DNA of 64,000 nt from NCBI GenBank assembly GCA_025618425.1, contig CM046835.1, positions 12,465,738 to 12,529,737 on the forward strand, read 5' to 3'. Position numbers and translations under genes: made by a program. How positions within the stretch are numbered: position 1 is the first letter of the stretch; the number at the start of each line of letters is the position of its first letter. The DNA is from Heliocidaris tuberculata (Eukaryota; Echinodermata; Echinoidea; Camarodonta; Echinometridae). Shown here in pieces: positions 1 through 11,879 of the stretch. The notes beneath the pieces are model-generated. The model had not been told where the DNA came from. It saw only the letters and a program-made list of their open reading frames with translations, and made no database searches.

Positions 1-413
1 GTTTTGGTCCCAAATCCATATAGATATTATCAGCATTACAGCAGGCATGCGGTCAAAGAATATTATCGTAGTACATGTCTAATGAAGATATGAACAAGGA
101 CATTGTGGACAGGCTAGTAGATTAACATAAAGTTACAATTCTAAATGTTTGCCAGTAATGACATAAAACAAGAACTTATAGGACAGCCTATGGCTATTCC
201 AAGATGATTAAACTTTCAAACTGTCTATCAACCAACTCACTCTACAGTGAGGAGCCTGTACAATGTAGTTGCACAATGTTCCATGAAATGGGGAAAAGTT
301 ACAGAACTTCAACCATATCACTGCTTCCATCTGAATTACATGTACCATGGCTTTTGTGCAGAACATGCAGAATTTTGTATGAACATGATATACACGTAAT
401 GGTATTTACTTAC

Positions 414-768
414 TCTAATTTCTTCTTCTTTTCATCCTCCTTTCTTGACTTCTTTTCATCAGCCTTCATCCTGATGTAATCCTCTCTGCAAAGATGGAAA
501 AGGAATGAGAGAGAGAAAAAAAAAAAAATGTGGGTCAGAAAGAAGGCATAACAATGGAATAAATCACATTTTCAAAGATATTTTCCAGCTGGTTTCAAAT
601 AATCTCCTGGGGGACAAGATTTATCAACATGCTACAAGAAAAAAAAAAGACGATCTGCACACTTGAATAGGCACTGATTCAGTAATCTTGAGCATTAATC
701 CAACATAAGCACTGGTCATTTGCTGATTCATATTTGGAAACATCCTAGGGTTCTAGAGAGAGAGAGAA

Positions 769-807
<39 letters not shown>

Positions 808-3800
808 AAGAAAGAGAACCAAAACAAATCTACAGCCTTCAAACTTTCCTCTTTTGTCAATTATCAGTTTTGAAATCTGTATAAAATTTGTCCAAAGATT
901 TGAAACTCATTTCGGAAATTTCATACTTACTTTTTCATTTTGACCACCTCCTCATCACCAATCTTGAGGTCTTCTGCCTCCAAGAATCTCTTCACTGATG
1001 CTACAGAGTCGTACACTGCAAAGATGGAACCCTGCCACATAAAAGAACAACATAGAATTATGAGATCAGAAAAAAAAGGAGGTACTGCGGTACTTGGTTA
1101 ACTTAGTAACCTCTGGTTTATATATTTCAGATATATAAAATCTTGAAGTCATGTGCTTATGAAACATAATTTACTCTGTTTGCTCTACCTCTAGAATATT
1201 TGTATGGGGGAAGAGGGTGTTCCCTAGCTTAATACGGAACATCCTAACCTTATATAGCAAAAATAGGAATCTCTCTAGGCAAAAGTAGAAAAACAGTGTA
1301 TTTAAATGCTTTTATAGAGACGTTTTCAGTAAAAGTGAGGATTCTAGGTTTAAATACATTGGGCTTGAATGCCAAAAAATAGGAAGCATTTCTCCAAAAT
1401 AGAAATGGTTTGAGAGCTATGTTATACCAATGCATGCGATTACAAGATATGAGTTGACATCATGACTGACCTTGAACTTCTTTTCCTTGTCTCTCCTGAG
1501 CTGGATGTGAACGCACTCTCCAAACTGATCCATGAACTCTTGCATCATGTCCAGATCAGCATCAATGGGAAATCCTTTCTACAAAAAAAAAATGAATTAT
1601 ATCAAAGGAAAACGATTATTACAAATTGCAATTCTATTATATTTTGTTAAATTTCTAGAAAAAAATGTCACATGCATCCTATTATTTTAACCTGTTGGAT
1701 ATAATTTGAATTTTGTATAACACAAATTTTCCATTGATTCCTGCTTGTGCTATATTCATCGGGTTACATGCAATATTTTAAGAAAGGTTTTATATTAATG
1801 GTATTTAGCAAAGTTCAAAGGGTAGAGAATTGCAATTATAGATTGCTAAAAATGTTAATAGACCTCTTAGCAACTGCATTTATAATGCATACATGTAACA
1901 TTTCATCTCAAGCCCAGAATAAAACAACAACAAAAACAAAATACAGTCATACTGAGTGTAAGCCATTTTGACTGCATTATATCTTAGATAAATAGTAACA
2001 ATAATAATTTTTTTTAAAGATAGAATGTACATACACAGTAGACACTCCTTGCTCTCATAGACTGCCAGTATGCAGCAGTTTCCTCAGGTAGTGGCTTGGT
2101 GACTGCTCTTCGAATCTTCAATTTGTCCTCACTCACCTATGGAGAATAAAGTCAGACAATCCCATCAATAGGTGCAAACTCAATAGTCTATTTCTTTTAT
2201 CACAATAATGATGGAAATGCTTAGTTCTTAAGTCCTATTCTGATTATGATTTACAAAGTTATACTATTCTTTAAAACAAATTATATAGATTGTATCCTTG
2301 CAAATATGCACTTGACACTATTGAACTTTACAGGCACAATGACAGAAGGCAAACACAAGAGTTTATTAAAGGGAAATCCAACCTAACTGGCAAGTTACTC
2401 TGAAAGAAAGAGGAAAAATCAGAGAAGCTGATTGGTGAAAGTTTGAACGAAGTCGGACATGCAATAAGGAAGTTATGAATTTTTAAAAGTTGTAATCACT
2501 ATACATATGGGAATTTCAAATTGGCCGTAGAAGTAATGTGACTGTGATGTAGTTGCGGGCAACTCCCCCATTCGCTCCAACACACAAAATGACTAAAATG
2601 TCTTTTTTCAAAATGTATTACTCAGTAGGATCTTTTTCTTTCATGAGGACCTATGGCAATATAATATCTCCCATATACTTTGAGTAATGCCCCGAGGGTA
2701 AAGGCGCTTCGGAGAAAACTGCAAATTAATGATATTTTTTAGTACGACAACGGGAGAGTTGTCCGAAAGTATGTCACAATGGACTCACAATGTTGCCAAT
2801 TTGAGATTCGCAGAGATGCAGTAATCTTATTTTTCAAACATCCATAACTTTCTTATTCCTTGTCTGATTTCTGTCAAACTTTCACCATCCTGTTATTCTT
2901 ATTTTTCTGCTTTTACACAAATCATTTTATTACCAAGATTGGACTGCCCTTAATATAATATGCTGATAATCCAAGCCATCTTGGTGTTTTAGCATGTCAT
3001 AAAGGCACTTTAAAGAAAAAAAGAAAAGAAAAAAGTATTAACTATTTCTTTTAACTTACTGATTGTCAGTACTTAATTTTTCCAGAAACTTTATTTGATT
3101 TCTTCCCACATTCTAGGATAGATTCATACATAATCAAACCACTTTCCTTTTCACTTGAAAATTCATCATTTTAAATGTAAATCTGAAATCACTGACCATC
3201 TAATACACTGAATTGAATGTGAATTTTATTTTATTTGAATGGAGTATTGATTTTATTGTCTATAGGCCTATTAAGGAAATATATAATGTCTATCGCTCAC
3301 CTCCATAAGACCTGTTGAAGATTTTTCTAGAGCTCCAACGATGACATCAAAGTCTGTGGTCAGGCTTTTTAGCCTGTTGAACTTGATCATGGTCTCTAGT
3401 GGGACCCCTTTATTTTATGCAACAGAGTCAAGGAAATCATGCAACTACTCTTCAGTAAAAGCTTAGATGGGATGGCAAACTACATTCAAAGGGCATGACA
3501 TCATCACTACCAGGCAGCTGCATTACTACAGATGATATCATCATCATCACAGATTCCATGAAATATTTAAAGATAAAGTGGAGTTCTGGCCATGCAATTA
3601 CTTTGTGAAAGAAACTGTTTCAAAGCCATTGGGAAAGGTTGATCATGTCTACATAAGAATTGGTGTATAATGTGAGGCTTCACCCTTCCAAGAACTCAAC
3701 CTTCTCTCTAAGTATCCTCATTACTATAATTTTTCATCATCCCTTCACCCGATCATGACTTTTATCACAAAAACGATGGACAAATACACAACGTTTGAAT

Positions 3801-4842
3801 AACCTCGTGTGACAAAATTGTACACGACGACCAATCACCTTCTAATGAATTTGGATCTATTTGAGCATTTCTATCATTGGATGTTAAAAAACCAACAACC
3901 TTATTCTTACAGACTTTAGACTGAAGAGATTCTAATAATGCGATAAACAAAAAGGATACAGCCATTGTCTTCTCTGATCTGTAGCTGCAGGAATGTATCT
4001 CTCTTCAAATTGGTATCTCCAAAGTAATACTGTATAGGAAGAAAGAAAACATAAGCTTCATGGGTGTGATTTTTTTTCTTCTCCCTTTTCGATATAAAAC
4101 AATACTTTTTCCCTAAAACATACAAGTCCAAAAGCAACTTACTTGTAAATCACTGATAAAACAAAAAATGAGGTGAATTAAATACATGTAATACATTGGC
4201 AATTTGAATCAAACTGATTTTTGCAAGTTTTTGATATGATTTCACTTATAAATCTCTGACACATACAAATGATCAATTAAACAGTACCAAGTACAGAAGA
4301 CAAATATGTTACATAATTGTATACTGTTAAAGAAATGCCATGTTTGGTGCATAGCTAAAAAAGTGGAGGAATAAGTTGAGACCTAAAAGGTAAATGTTTT
4401 CTTCAATAATAATTAGTAAAATATTGCATTTCTCTACATTAATAACATAAGGAAACACACACACGCACATATAACCTCCCCCTAGGATATCAGTTTTCTA
4501 GCATTACAACATACATGAATATGAACAGGTAAGCTGTTCAGGGCAAACAGTGTTGTAGTAAAGTCATGGGGTCCTGACTCTTGAGACCAGGTAAAATAAT
4601 CTGGGCCCCGTCTCATAAAGAGTTGCCATAGATCGCAACTCCTGTCTCGTAAGTTCACAGTAGCGATTGATTTGAATCAGTCACAATTCTTTATAAGATG
4701 GGGGGGGGGGGGCCCATCACTGTGAATGAATATAAATTTATCATACCTCAATTTGTCTGGCGATCTTCTTTTCCAAAGCAGAGACTTCTCCACCAGCTTC
4801 AGATTCAGATTTGACTTCAGATTTAACTTCTGCTTCTGCCAT
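414..4842 (-). CDS. SSB: La ribonucleoprotein (Lupus La antigen homologue), N-terminal part
   Basis: Coding exons on the minus strand are 4747-4842 (ATG at 4840-4842), 3960-4029, 3301-3407, 2035-2136, 1471-1578, 931-1031 and 414-485, all with GT/AG junctions and one continuous frame of 218 complete codons. Residues 1-20 are an acidic, lysine-rich leader. The La motif follows (about 22-105, containing [14 protein letters not shown] and [13 protein letters not shown]). RRM1 starts near residue 120, with an RNP2-like segment SVYCKGFP and an RNP1-like segment [11 protein letters not shown] that spans an intron. A lysine/glutamate-rich stretch ends the visible part. La proteins bind the UUU-OH 3' ends of nascent RNA polymerase III transcripts in the nucleus and protect and chaperone them. 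RRM2 and the C-terminus lie beyond the left edge, so the gene is cut by the window, not broken. Family identity is near certain. Confidence 0.96.
753..813. repeat. (AG)n microsatellite
   Basis: Almost uninterrupted GA/AG dinucleotides, followed by a few GAAA units, lie in the La intron between the exons at 414-485 and 931-1031. Simple-sequence repeat with no coding content. Confidence 0.9.
2368..2951. mobile_element. Palindromic foldback MITE, family A, copy 1
   Basis: The ends are AAAGGGAAATCCAACC and GGATTGGACTGCCCTT-like inverted repeats. Homology between the arms runs inwards almost to the centre: GAAAGTTTGAA, AAGTTATGAAT, TTTCAAATTGGC and CAACTCTCCC-like words recur in inverted order on the right arm. 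It lies in a La intron. Two other copies occur at 8699-9225 (inverted, right end truncated) and 51343-51935. The flanks read TAA on both sides here, which would fit a PIF/Harbinger-like 3-bp target duplication, but the other copies do not confirm this. No coding capacity is visible. Confidence 0.8.
4603..4723. mobile_element. Short palindromic MITE with internal poly-G
   Basis: The left end reads TGGGCCCCGTCTCATAAAG, followed by AGTTGC. The right end is the imperfect inverse, ending in a G-run and GGGCCCATC. The inner part GCGATTGATTTGAATCA is itself palindromic. A related copy at 49228-49388 shares AAAGAGTTGCGATTGAT. It sits in the La intron before the first coding exon. Confidence 0.7.
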
Positions 4843-4902
4843 CTCCAGTATGTGATGCTAAATCAAAATCAGCAATGATGTGTGATGACAATACGGTTGC
4901 TG
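4843..4902 (-). promoter_or_regulatory. 5' UTR part of the first La coding exon, with upstream acceptor
   Basis: Reading leftwards from 4910, the minus strand gives a pyrimidine-rich tract ending in TTTTACAG, with the AG at 4904-4903, then about 60 bases up to the La ATG. This looks like a 3' splice site, so La probably has at least one non-coding exon further upstream. The obvious candidate promoter is the GC-rich block around 6.9-7.1 kb. No transcript evidence is available, so the leader exon position is not assigned. Confidence 0.5.
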
Positions 4903-4989
4903 CTGTAAAATAAATAAGAATAATTTGAAGGCTATTTTAATAAAGGAATATAACAGCATAACACTCTAATTCTACTGCTCATCTCACCT

Positions 4990-5970
4990 TAATCCTAACC
5001 AACTCTCCTGGTCATTAGTATTTGAGGTACGTGTGTGCTTGTGATAAGCCACAGCATTGTTGGTGCAGTAAATGGGCCTCGGGAATACTGATGTTGTAAA
5101 TAGTGAACAGAGTGTTATAACTTTTATTTTGCCGTTTTGTGAGTCATTTGTTACAACCTCTATTTCCTGTAGAGCTATTGACTAAGTATTGATAAATGAT
5201 AATCATTGATAAATAGAAATCGTCTGAGCTTGTCTCATCTTACTTTAATAGTAGATCTAGAGTAGATGCTCTGGTGTGCGGCCACTTCAGACAAAATCCT
5301 ATTTTAGAACTCTTTATTCCAGAATTATTTTCACATTTCACCCAAATAATGGAAGTTCATAATGTAACTGTTTGAGCAAAAATATAATCCTGAAAAAAAT
5401 AAAGAGTTGCCATGGTAATATTAATTTTTAATTTTCCTTGTTTTGGAGCCAGTTTGCGGCATACCTGCACCGGTGTGCGGCCCCATGTACAAACTCAATA
5501 GAGAGTTCGCGCGCGCATCACGTGTGCGTGAGCTGAGCAAAATCCCATCGGCCTGAGCCAGAGTCCAACGCCAAAGCTCCCCGTGTGTGATCCGGACGCA
5601 CACCGGTGCAGCGATATCCGACACTGACATCGCCATTCGCATGGAGCTTTCGCCGGTGTGTCACACACACTGAATATTGAAGACTGCAACTAGCGATCGG
5701 ACACTTTTGAGCTTGCGACACGTGAAAAATCCCAATCTAAAATTGAAAATTTCTTGAAATTAAGCTGATTTTTCAAAACCCTACTTCCTTAACAAATGCT
5801 TAAGAAAGGCATATTTTCAAAATCTTCAATTTTTCGTAGTGGGAACGCCAGTTGTATCGCTAAAAGTGTGCTATTTATGGATACTTTTTTTCATGGCCAC
5901 TGCTGTTTTTCTTTGACTTTGGTAATGTACCTATTGTGTGTGATATGTGATATATGATGATTTTATGTAT
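4990..5970. other. Intergenic stretch with a GC-rich block containing CCGGTGTG words
   Basis: There is no gene here. About 5270-5720 is richer in CpG than its surroundings and repeats GGTGTGCGGCC (5272 and 5470), CACCGGTG and CGCCGGTGTG on both strands. Three overlapping minus-strand reading frames of 64-73 codons cover 5421-5721, but they have no recognisable domain and look like low-complexity shadows. It could be an old GC-rich repeat or part of an upstream regulatory region for La. Confidence 0.4.
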
Positions 5971-5975
5971 ATTAT

Positions 5976-6777
5976 CAGTAGAGACGCACGGTCGATTGCT
6001 GAGACTCTCTCCCATTTGGGAGATTGTCTCGGTTATCAGAGACTCCCGTAAATATTCTTGGTAGCCGATGTGGGAGACAGTCTACCATGTGGGAGATCGA
6101 TTTTCTTTGTTTACATTTGCAACAGAGGGATTACCTCGGCACAAAATGAAAATGTGATAAGCAGATTCCTCATGAAAAATTACCTCTTTTGACTGTCTAC
6201 TTCAAAGATTCACTGTCTAATGTTGATGTACTTTTGTTTTCATAACATTTTTTGTTATGACCCACACACAAAACAAATGGGTTTCTGACCTCAGTCAGGC
6301 AAAAATTTGGCTGGGATAAACTGCCTTGTTGTTGGTGTTGTTTCTTTTATCCTTTTGTAAGCTAAGTCTCCAATATGAGAGACAGTCTCCCAAATGGGAG
6401 AGAGTCTCCAAAGTCCAATATCGGCCATGGGATGCGGGCTAACTCGGCACTAGATCTAGGGCAAACTCGGCCTTGGCGGAAAAATCGCCGCGGAGTGAGC
6501 CCAGAGAGTTAAAGTGATCGCAAACACTTGTGTTGAATTTCGCATTTAATTACACATTTCAAAACACTTAAATTCAAATCTATTTGATATCAATGTGTAA
6601 AATGATTAGCAAAGAAGTAAATGTTGACAATTTCAAGAAGTAAAATTATTCAAAACAGGAAATTTAAGGCTAAGAAAGGGTACGGTGCATAGCGTGGACT
6701 TCAACTCTTGAAACAAAGTCACTGCGCAGTGCCGAGTTCGCCCTAGTGCTTCCGCCTCCGGCCATGTGCCTCTACTG
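5976..6777. mobile_element. 802-bp inverted-repeat DNA element flanked by ATTAT
   Basis: The ends are CAGTAGAGACGCACGGTCG and the inverse of CAGTAGAGGCACATGGCCG. The bases ATTAT flank both sides exactly (5971-5975 and 6778-6782), as a 5-bp target duplication would. Inside are further inverted repeats: GAGACTCTCTCCCATTTGGG near 6000 against its inverse near 6400, and CTCGGCACTAGATC against GTGCCGAGTTCGCCCTAG. No open frame of useful length. Non-autonomous DNA transposon; superfamily not assigned. Confidence 0.75.
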
Positions 6778-6879
6778 ATTATGTATTTTAAAGTGTTTTC
6801 TCACATTTTTACTACTTAATATGTACTTCTGCCATCAATATCTACCATACCCATATTTTTTTTTCAATTTTAGTGGAGG

Positions 6880-7071
6880 GTACATATGGAAGTCTAGCCC
6901 CGCCATGAGTGGCCCAGCTCAGCTTTCTTCATTAACTCCAGACAGGGAGCTCCGCCGTAGCTAGCCGTAGGCGCGTAGGTAGCTGACCAGTAACGGCGGC
7001 CGCGGATCTCCCTGGCCCTGGCCTGGGGCCGGGCCTCTTGGCTCTTGCGAAGTTGCGGCTCTTCCATTACG
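6880..7071 (+). promoter_or_regulatory. GC-rich putative promoter and non-coding first exon
   Basis: A CpG-rich island of about 190 bp stands out from A+T-rich surroundings. Its right edge reads CCATTACG followed at once by GTGAGTACC, a strong plus-strand splice donor at 7072. An ATG at 6904 opens only a 14-codon frame. It could be the leader exon of a plus-strand transcript (MAIP1 or the broken gene at 12.7-15.7 kb) and, being close to La, a divergent promoter. Only the base composition and donor are seen; the gene assignment is open. Confidence 0.45.
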
Positions 7072-7725
7072 GTGAGTACCGTATCATGATTATTTCAAGT
7101 TTATAAGAATTACTGTGAAAATTCAGATTTATGAACTATAAATATAAAAAAAAAAAGGGCGTCATAATACTTACATGATGAGATCTGCACTACAAAGTAT
7201 TCAGAATTCTTTCGACGTTGGATTCTAAGGAATAATACGAGGATTTCACCACGAAACACGTTGTTTCATCAACATGATCTCAACAAGCGTGATTTTAATC
7301 CTAGTCTACGCACAAAGCCAAAGGGCAAAAAAGGCTGACTATTTCCATATTAATTTTGACAAAACTAATTGATTTATTCTTTTAAATACATCTAAATTTG
7401 AATATTTAGATACTATAGAAAATTCAGCAAAATTTTTCAATGTACCGAAAAAAATGTGACGTAGATCTACTACTTAGTATTCTAGTTCTACATCCCTCAA
7501 AGTGAGAGGGAACAATTCAACTATCCAAACGCATTGCTATCAGACTAGATGAAACGAGCCTGGCTGAGGTACAGAGACAGTTCGTCCTAGTGTATTTGTA
7601 TTTAAGTTCGCCGATTCGTGAAAAAAAGATTCGTTAAAAAGTACATCCTAAATGTATAATTTTCATACATCTTCTAGAATAACTTGTTTTCCCTTTTCTA
7701 GATCTAATATATCAAAAAAATATTT

Positions 7726-7750
7726 ACGATATATATAATATATATATATA

Positions 7751-7793
<43 letters not shown>
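7726..7793. repeat. (TA)n microsatellite
   Basis: Long alternating TA run with few interruptions. Similar runs occur at 17635-17681, 30845-30907 and 62405-62456. Confidence 0.9.
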
Positions 7794-7797
<4 letters not shown>

Positions 7798-7863
7798 AAT
7801 GAAGACAACGTTGACAAAGAGAAATTATAAAGATGCACTCTCAGAAATGAATTACCAGTTAGT

Positions 7864-8530
7864 TTAAAGGAGAATGAAACCCTGGGGAAATATTCATTTA
7901 ATGAAAAGAGTAAACTCTATACTATGTACTTATATTTCTATGCAGAACTGAATAAATGAAATGAAATGAAATGAAAATGGAATGAAGCAATTTAAACAAA
8001 ATTTCCATCAAAATCGGTTAGGAAATGAAAAAGTTATGAAAGTTTGAAAAGTCTCAATTTACTTTCTATGGCGACCCTCAAATTGGCAATGTTGCTTCAA
8101 AGTGACAGGTTTAGTAGTGCAACTCTCATATGTTTTGTACACAAAATTTCATTTTTTCCCCATTATCTCTCAAGGTGCAGCTTGTCTCCTTCTTAGCCAT
8201 GTTAGCTCAAGATATGGGAAAATGTATTTGACACAACATGTTGAGTTCACAAAAAGACAAGCAGCATCTTTAGAGATAATGGAAGAAAATATGAAATTTT
8301 GAGTTCCGTGAAAACATATTGAGAGTTGTAGGGCCTACTACTAAACCTGTCACTTTGAAGCAACATTGCCAATTTGAGGATATCCATAAAGTAAATTGAG
8401 ACTTTTCAAAAGCTTTCATAACTTTCTCATTTCGTAACCGATTTTGATCGAACTTTTTAAAAATTGCTTCTCTCTATCCTTTCTTCTCATTAAAATTGAT
8501 TTTTCCCCTAGGGTTTCATTCTCCTTTTAA
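7864..8530. mobile_element. Near-perfect 667-bp palindromic foldback element, family B
   Basis: The left arm starts TTTAAAGGAGAATGAAACCC and the right arm ends with its inverse at 8530. The arms keep matching inwards through CTCAAATTGGCAATGTTGCT, GTGACAGGTTTAGTAG, ACAAAATTTCAT and CCATTATCTCT, leaving only a short central loop. The left arm carries an extra segment with an ATGAA repeat (about 7950-7985). The frame at 8102-8302 is part of the palindrome, not a gene. It resembles family A in design and in words such as CAAATTGGCAA. Confidence 0.85.
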
Positions 8531-8698
8531 CACTTCAGCCAGCTGGTTAACAGCTAGGCGAGCCCACCAATTGATAAGCCAGTGCAACCAACCGGTACAT
8601 TATTTTAACCAGTGTTCTGAGAGTGTCACCAATAAAAGTACATGTTGCAAAAAAGTGTAGTAAAGTGCAGTGCAACATTAAAATGACAAAACTGTGTT

Positions 8699-9225
8699 TA
8701 AAGGGCAATCCAACCTTGGTAATAAGATGATTTGTGTGAAAGTAGAAAAATAAGAAAAACAGGATGGTGAAAGTTTGAAAGAAATCGAACAAGGACTAAG
8801 AAAGTTATGGATGTTTAAAAAATGAGATCACAACATCTATGCGAATCTCAAATTGGCACTTTGGTGAGTCAATAAATTGTGACATTTTTGTGGACAACTC
8901 TCCCATTTGTCGTACACAAAAATATCATAAATTTGCGGTTTTCTTCGAGGCGCTTTTACCCTCGGGGCTGTATACTCAAAATATATTGGAGATAGCATAT
9001 TGTTATTAGGTCTTCATGAACGAAAAGATCCTACTGAGTAATGCATTTTGAAAAAAAGGTGACATTTTAGTCATTTTGTGTGTTAGAGCGAATGGGGGAG
9101 TTGTCCATAGCTACATCACAGTGACATTACCTATATTCGGCCAATTTGAAATTCCCATAAGCATAGTGATTACAACTTTCAAAAATTCATTATAACTTTC
9201 TTATTGCTTGTCCGATTTCAATGTA
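8699..9225. mobile_element. Foldback MITE, family A, copy 2 (inverted, truncated)
   Basis: Starts AAAGGGCAATCCAACCTTGG. The centre matches the copy at 2368-2951 in reverse orientation: CATTTTGTGTGTTAGAGCGA here, against the inverse there. The right arm stops inside the terminal repeat near 9225, so the end is lost. No coding content. Confidence 0.75.
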
Positions 9226-9695
9226 AAACGCATTGGTTGGTTAACCACCTTATCACTTTTAGTATAGTTATATTCAATCTGGTAACTATTATGAAAAATC
9301 CTTTTCTCAATAAATGATTTAGGAAAGTACAACATAATTATTCTTATAAACTTAACAAGCTTTTTCAAATGGCAAGTTTTATCTGTATTAAATAATCTAC
9401 TCATTTGGTAAGCACACGGTCTTGTAAAATATTCTTTTGGTAAGTACATCCTTCTTTGCTAAAAAAAAAAGCAAACAAATAAACAATGGAATTCATCAAC
9501 TTCCTTCAATGAACATAATGTATATAAATCATCATTCGCTAAATCCCGAGAAAACGACTATAATTATGGACAGGTAACCCATGAGACCTGCATCTAAATC
9601 GGCATTGTGTAGTTGCATCAGTATCACTTAAAACTAGGAAATATGTCTCGAATGCCAATTCATTTTTAAACATCCTATATATATTTGGGGGTAAC

Positions 9696-9816
9696 CTCGC
9701 TAGTCATAAGGACCGCTATTCATAAGGACCACTTATTTATATAAGGACCGCTATATCCATAACGCGTGTTAAATGAATAGCGGTTTTATATGAATAGCGG
9801 TTATTATGAATAGCGA
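9696..9816. mobile_element. Short MITE built from CCGCTATTCATA units
   Basis: CTCGCTAGTCATAAGGACCG at the left is mirrored by TTATTATGAATAGCGAG at the right. CCGCTATTCATA-like units occur several times in each arm, direct on the left and inverted on the right. About 120 bp, non-coding. Confidence 0.65.
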
Positions 9817-9829
9817 GCGGACCCGATAA

Positions 9830-10580
9830 TATACGATTTGATCATGTCGCGGCATGCCAGTCTTGTTCTGACATATCTTCAACACAATTTGCAAGGCATT
9901 GAGAAGCCAATCATTTCCAACTCTGTTCCCTTGCAACAAAAATATATTTCCAGAACCTGTTTGCAGTATATCCTCAATACAATTTATCCATTTCGAAGAG
10001 AAATTTATACTTGAAATTTTGTGCATGTTATTAACCAAACTATAAATCAAGAGAGAGTAATTGCGCTCCTCCAAAATATCGCCACTAAAAGTAAATTTTT
10101 GTTTTTTTTCTCACCTAGCTTCCCACAAGGAAAAATAACAATTCTAGTCTTGCTAGTATTTACAGTTAATTGCCAACTCTGACAATAATTATTAATTGCA
10201 TTCAAAGCAGCTTGAAGCTGATCTGGACTTTCAGCTATAGAACATGTCATTTGCATATAGCAAGAACAATGACAATGCAAATTAACAAAAAAAACATCCA
10301 AAACCTTATATACTGCGCGTCTCACTAGCAAGGTATTTCAAACCATCATAAGATGAACCAATATATAGCTGACAAAATCATTCAAATAAATTGCAAACAA
10401 CAACGGAGAGAGGTTTTCACCTTGTCTCACACCGACATTGTAAGAAAAATAGTGTGACAACTTTCCCTTAACATTTACGTATGACTTTGCATACTGGTAC
10501 ATGTATATGTTTTTATGGAACTTCTGATATAAAATATTTTTGGTAACACCATTTGCATGTTCCCCAGTGAAAATGATGTC
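9830..10580 (-). mobile_element. LINE reverse transcriptase fragment, degraded
   Basis: Minus-strand translation in broken frames gives an RT segment with VGVRQGENLSPLLFAIYLND (about 10345-10460), then IAESPDQLQAALNAINNYC and SWQLTVNTSKTRIVIF (10150-10240). A C-terminal stretch containing SKWINCIEDILQTGSGN follows (9870-10000). The order is that of the RT palm and thumb of a non-LTR retrotransposon. Stops and frameshifts separate the pieces and the YADD region is not intact, so it is a dead remnant. Confidence 0.8.
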
Positions 10581-11073
10581 TGCCCCTTGAAGAATTATAC
10601 GAAATTCAGAATCGAATCACAGAAAAGATCACTATAGGCCTATTTATTGATTCGTTCATCTGCTTTCACATGTAGTCGATTATATCCTTTTCATATTTCG
10701 TAGTATTTCACTTGATATTAACTGATTGTGGCCGCCTTCAAAGTTAAAGGCGTGTTTATTTCTGGGGCATCATTCTCTGTCGGCCCATCAGTATATTTCA
10801 AAATGCAAATAATGAGAACGCACCCCTCACTTGATTTTTAGCTCAGATTTGCCTCTGACTACCTACAAAGCTTGTGGGTTTCGCTTATAGTGGAACTGAT
10901 TTTCGCGGCCAGAAAACTGTCTAATGCTCCCTTCAATACTAGAAAACAATTTGGGTTTGCCGGCCTTTTTACGGTGTTTAAGTGCTCTCAAAACGGCTCT
11001 ATATCTGTATATCCAACAACATAAAAGCGACCGTCCGCGCTCCCAGTGTAAAAGGCGGCTGGTACTAGTTCGG

Positions 11074-11516
11074 GGGGGGGGGGGGGGGGGCACTCGAGTA
11101 TATAGTGTGCGGTGGTTATGTGCCGCGGAGAAAAACTCAGATTTCCGTTCCAAAGCATACCATTTTTTTTCTTGTTGAGAAAAAGAAGAGAGAAGACCGT
11201 TTCAAAGCACCGCTTTTTTTTCATGCCGTCCGGCCGGCCGTTCTGGCCCGCCCCGGCCCGTTTCCATTTTTGGTGAAAAGTTGAAAAGGAGTTTCATGCA
11301 GGTGTTTAATTCCTCTCGGCTTTCCCCATTGCTTCCAGTCCGGTTTCAGTCCATCCCATGGAATGGCACATGACACCATGGGTCGGGGGGGGGGGGGGGG
11401 GGGGGGGTGCGGAGGGTTCGAACGCACCCCCCCTCCAGACAAAAAAAAAACCAAAAAAAAGGATTTTTTTTGGGGGGGGGGGGGGGGGAGGCGGCGTCGC
11501 GGGGGGGGGGGGGGAT
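11074..11516. repeat. Cluster of long G-runs around a GC-rich segment
   Basis: G-runs of about 10-20 bases lie near 11075, 11384-11407, 11474-11488 and 11500-11514, with A/T runs between them. The segment between (11223-11370) is GC-rich and contains CCGTCCGGCCGGCCG. Long frames on both strands here encode only proline or glycine runs and are not genes. Confidence 0.75.
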
Positions 11517-11574
11517 GTCTTTTGAAAAGGGCGACATGTTCTTAGTATCACGCCGGCCGGCTAAATGCACTATT

Positions 11575-11745
11575 GTGCACACTAAGAATTAAAGGTGCAC
11601 AAATGGTGCAAAAATCCAAAAAAAGGTGCAATGTGTAGCAAACTACGTAAAAGGTACAATATTGTACCCTTTTGAGTAATTTCAATGATAAATCTGAAGA
11701 GGGTGCAAACTTGTACCTTTTGTTAGTCTCAAACGTATGCTGCGT
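11575..11745. repeat. Degenerate relative of the GGTGCAA palindromic array
   Basis: Contains GTGCACACTAAGAATTAAAG, then GGTGCA, GGTACAATATTGTACC and GGTGCAAACTTGTACC. These are the same words as in the array at 18230-18755 and the same terminal motif (TTAGTGTGCAC inverted). Probably a diverged copy of that element. Confidence 0.6.
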
Positions 11746-11879
11746 TATGACGTGTAGTCTTTTGTTTGGTGTCCTTTTTTAGAAATTATTCAAGTTTGTC
11801 ATTAAATGTAATATTTAATCGGTTATATTATGACATACTGTTGTAATAACATGTTCATCTGCAAACTATTTAGTCTCAT

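Noticed and set aside
11405..11430. tRNA B-box-like GGGTTCGAACGCACC
   Set aside because: No matching acceptor, D or anticodon arms; falls in a G-run region. No other tRNA or rRNA candidate was seen.
11221..11592. Several proline- or glycine-rich frames on both strands
   Set aside because: They translate G-run and C-run tracts.
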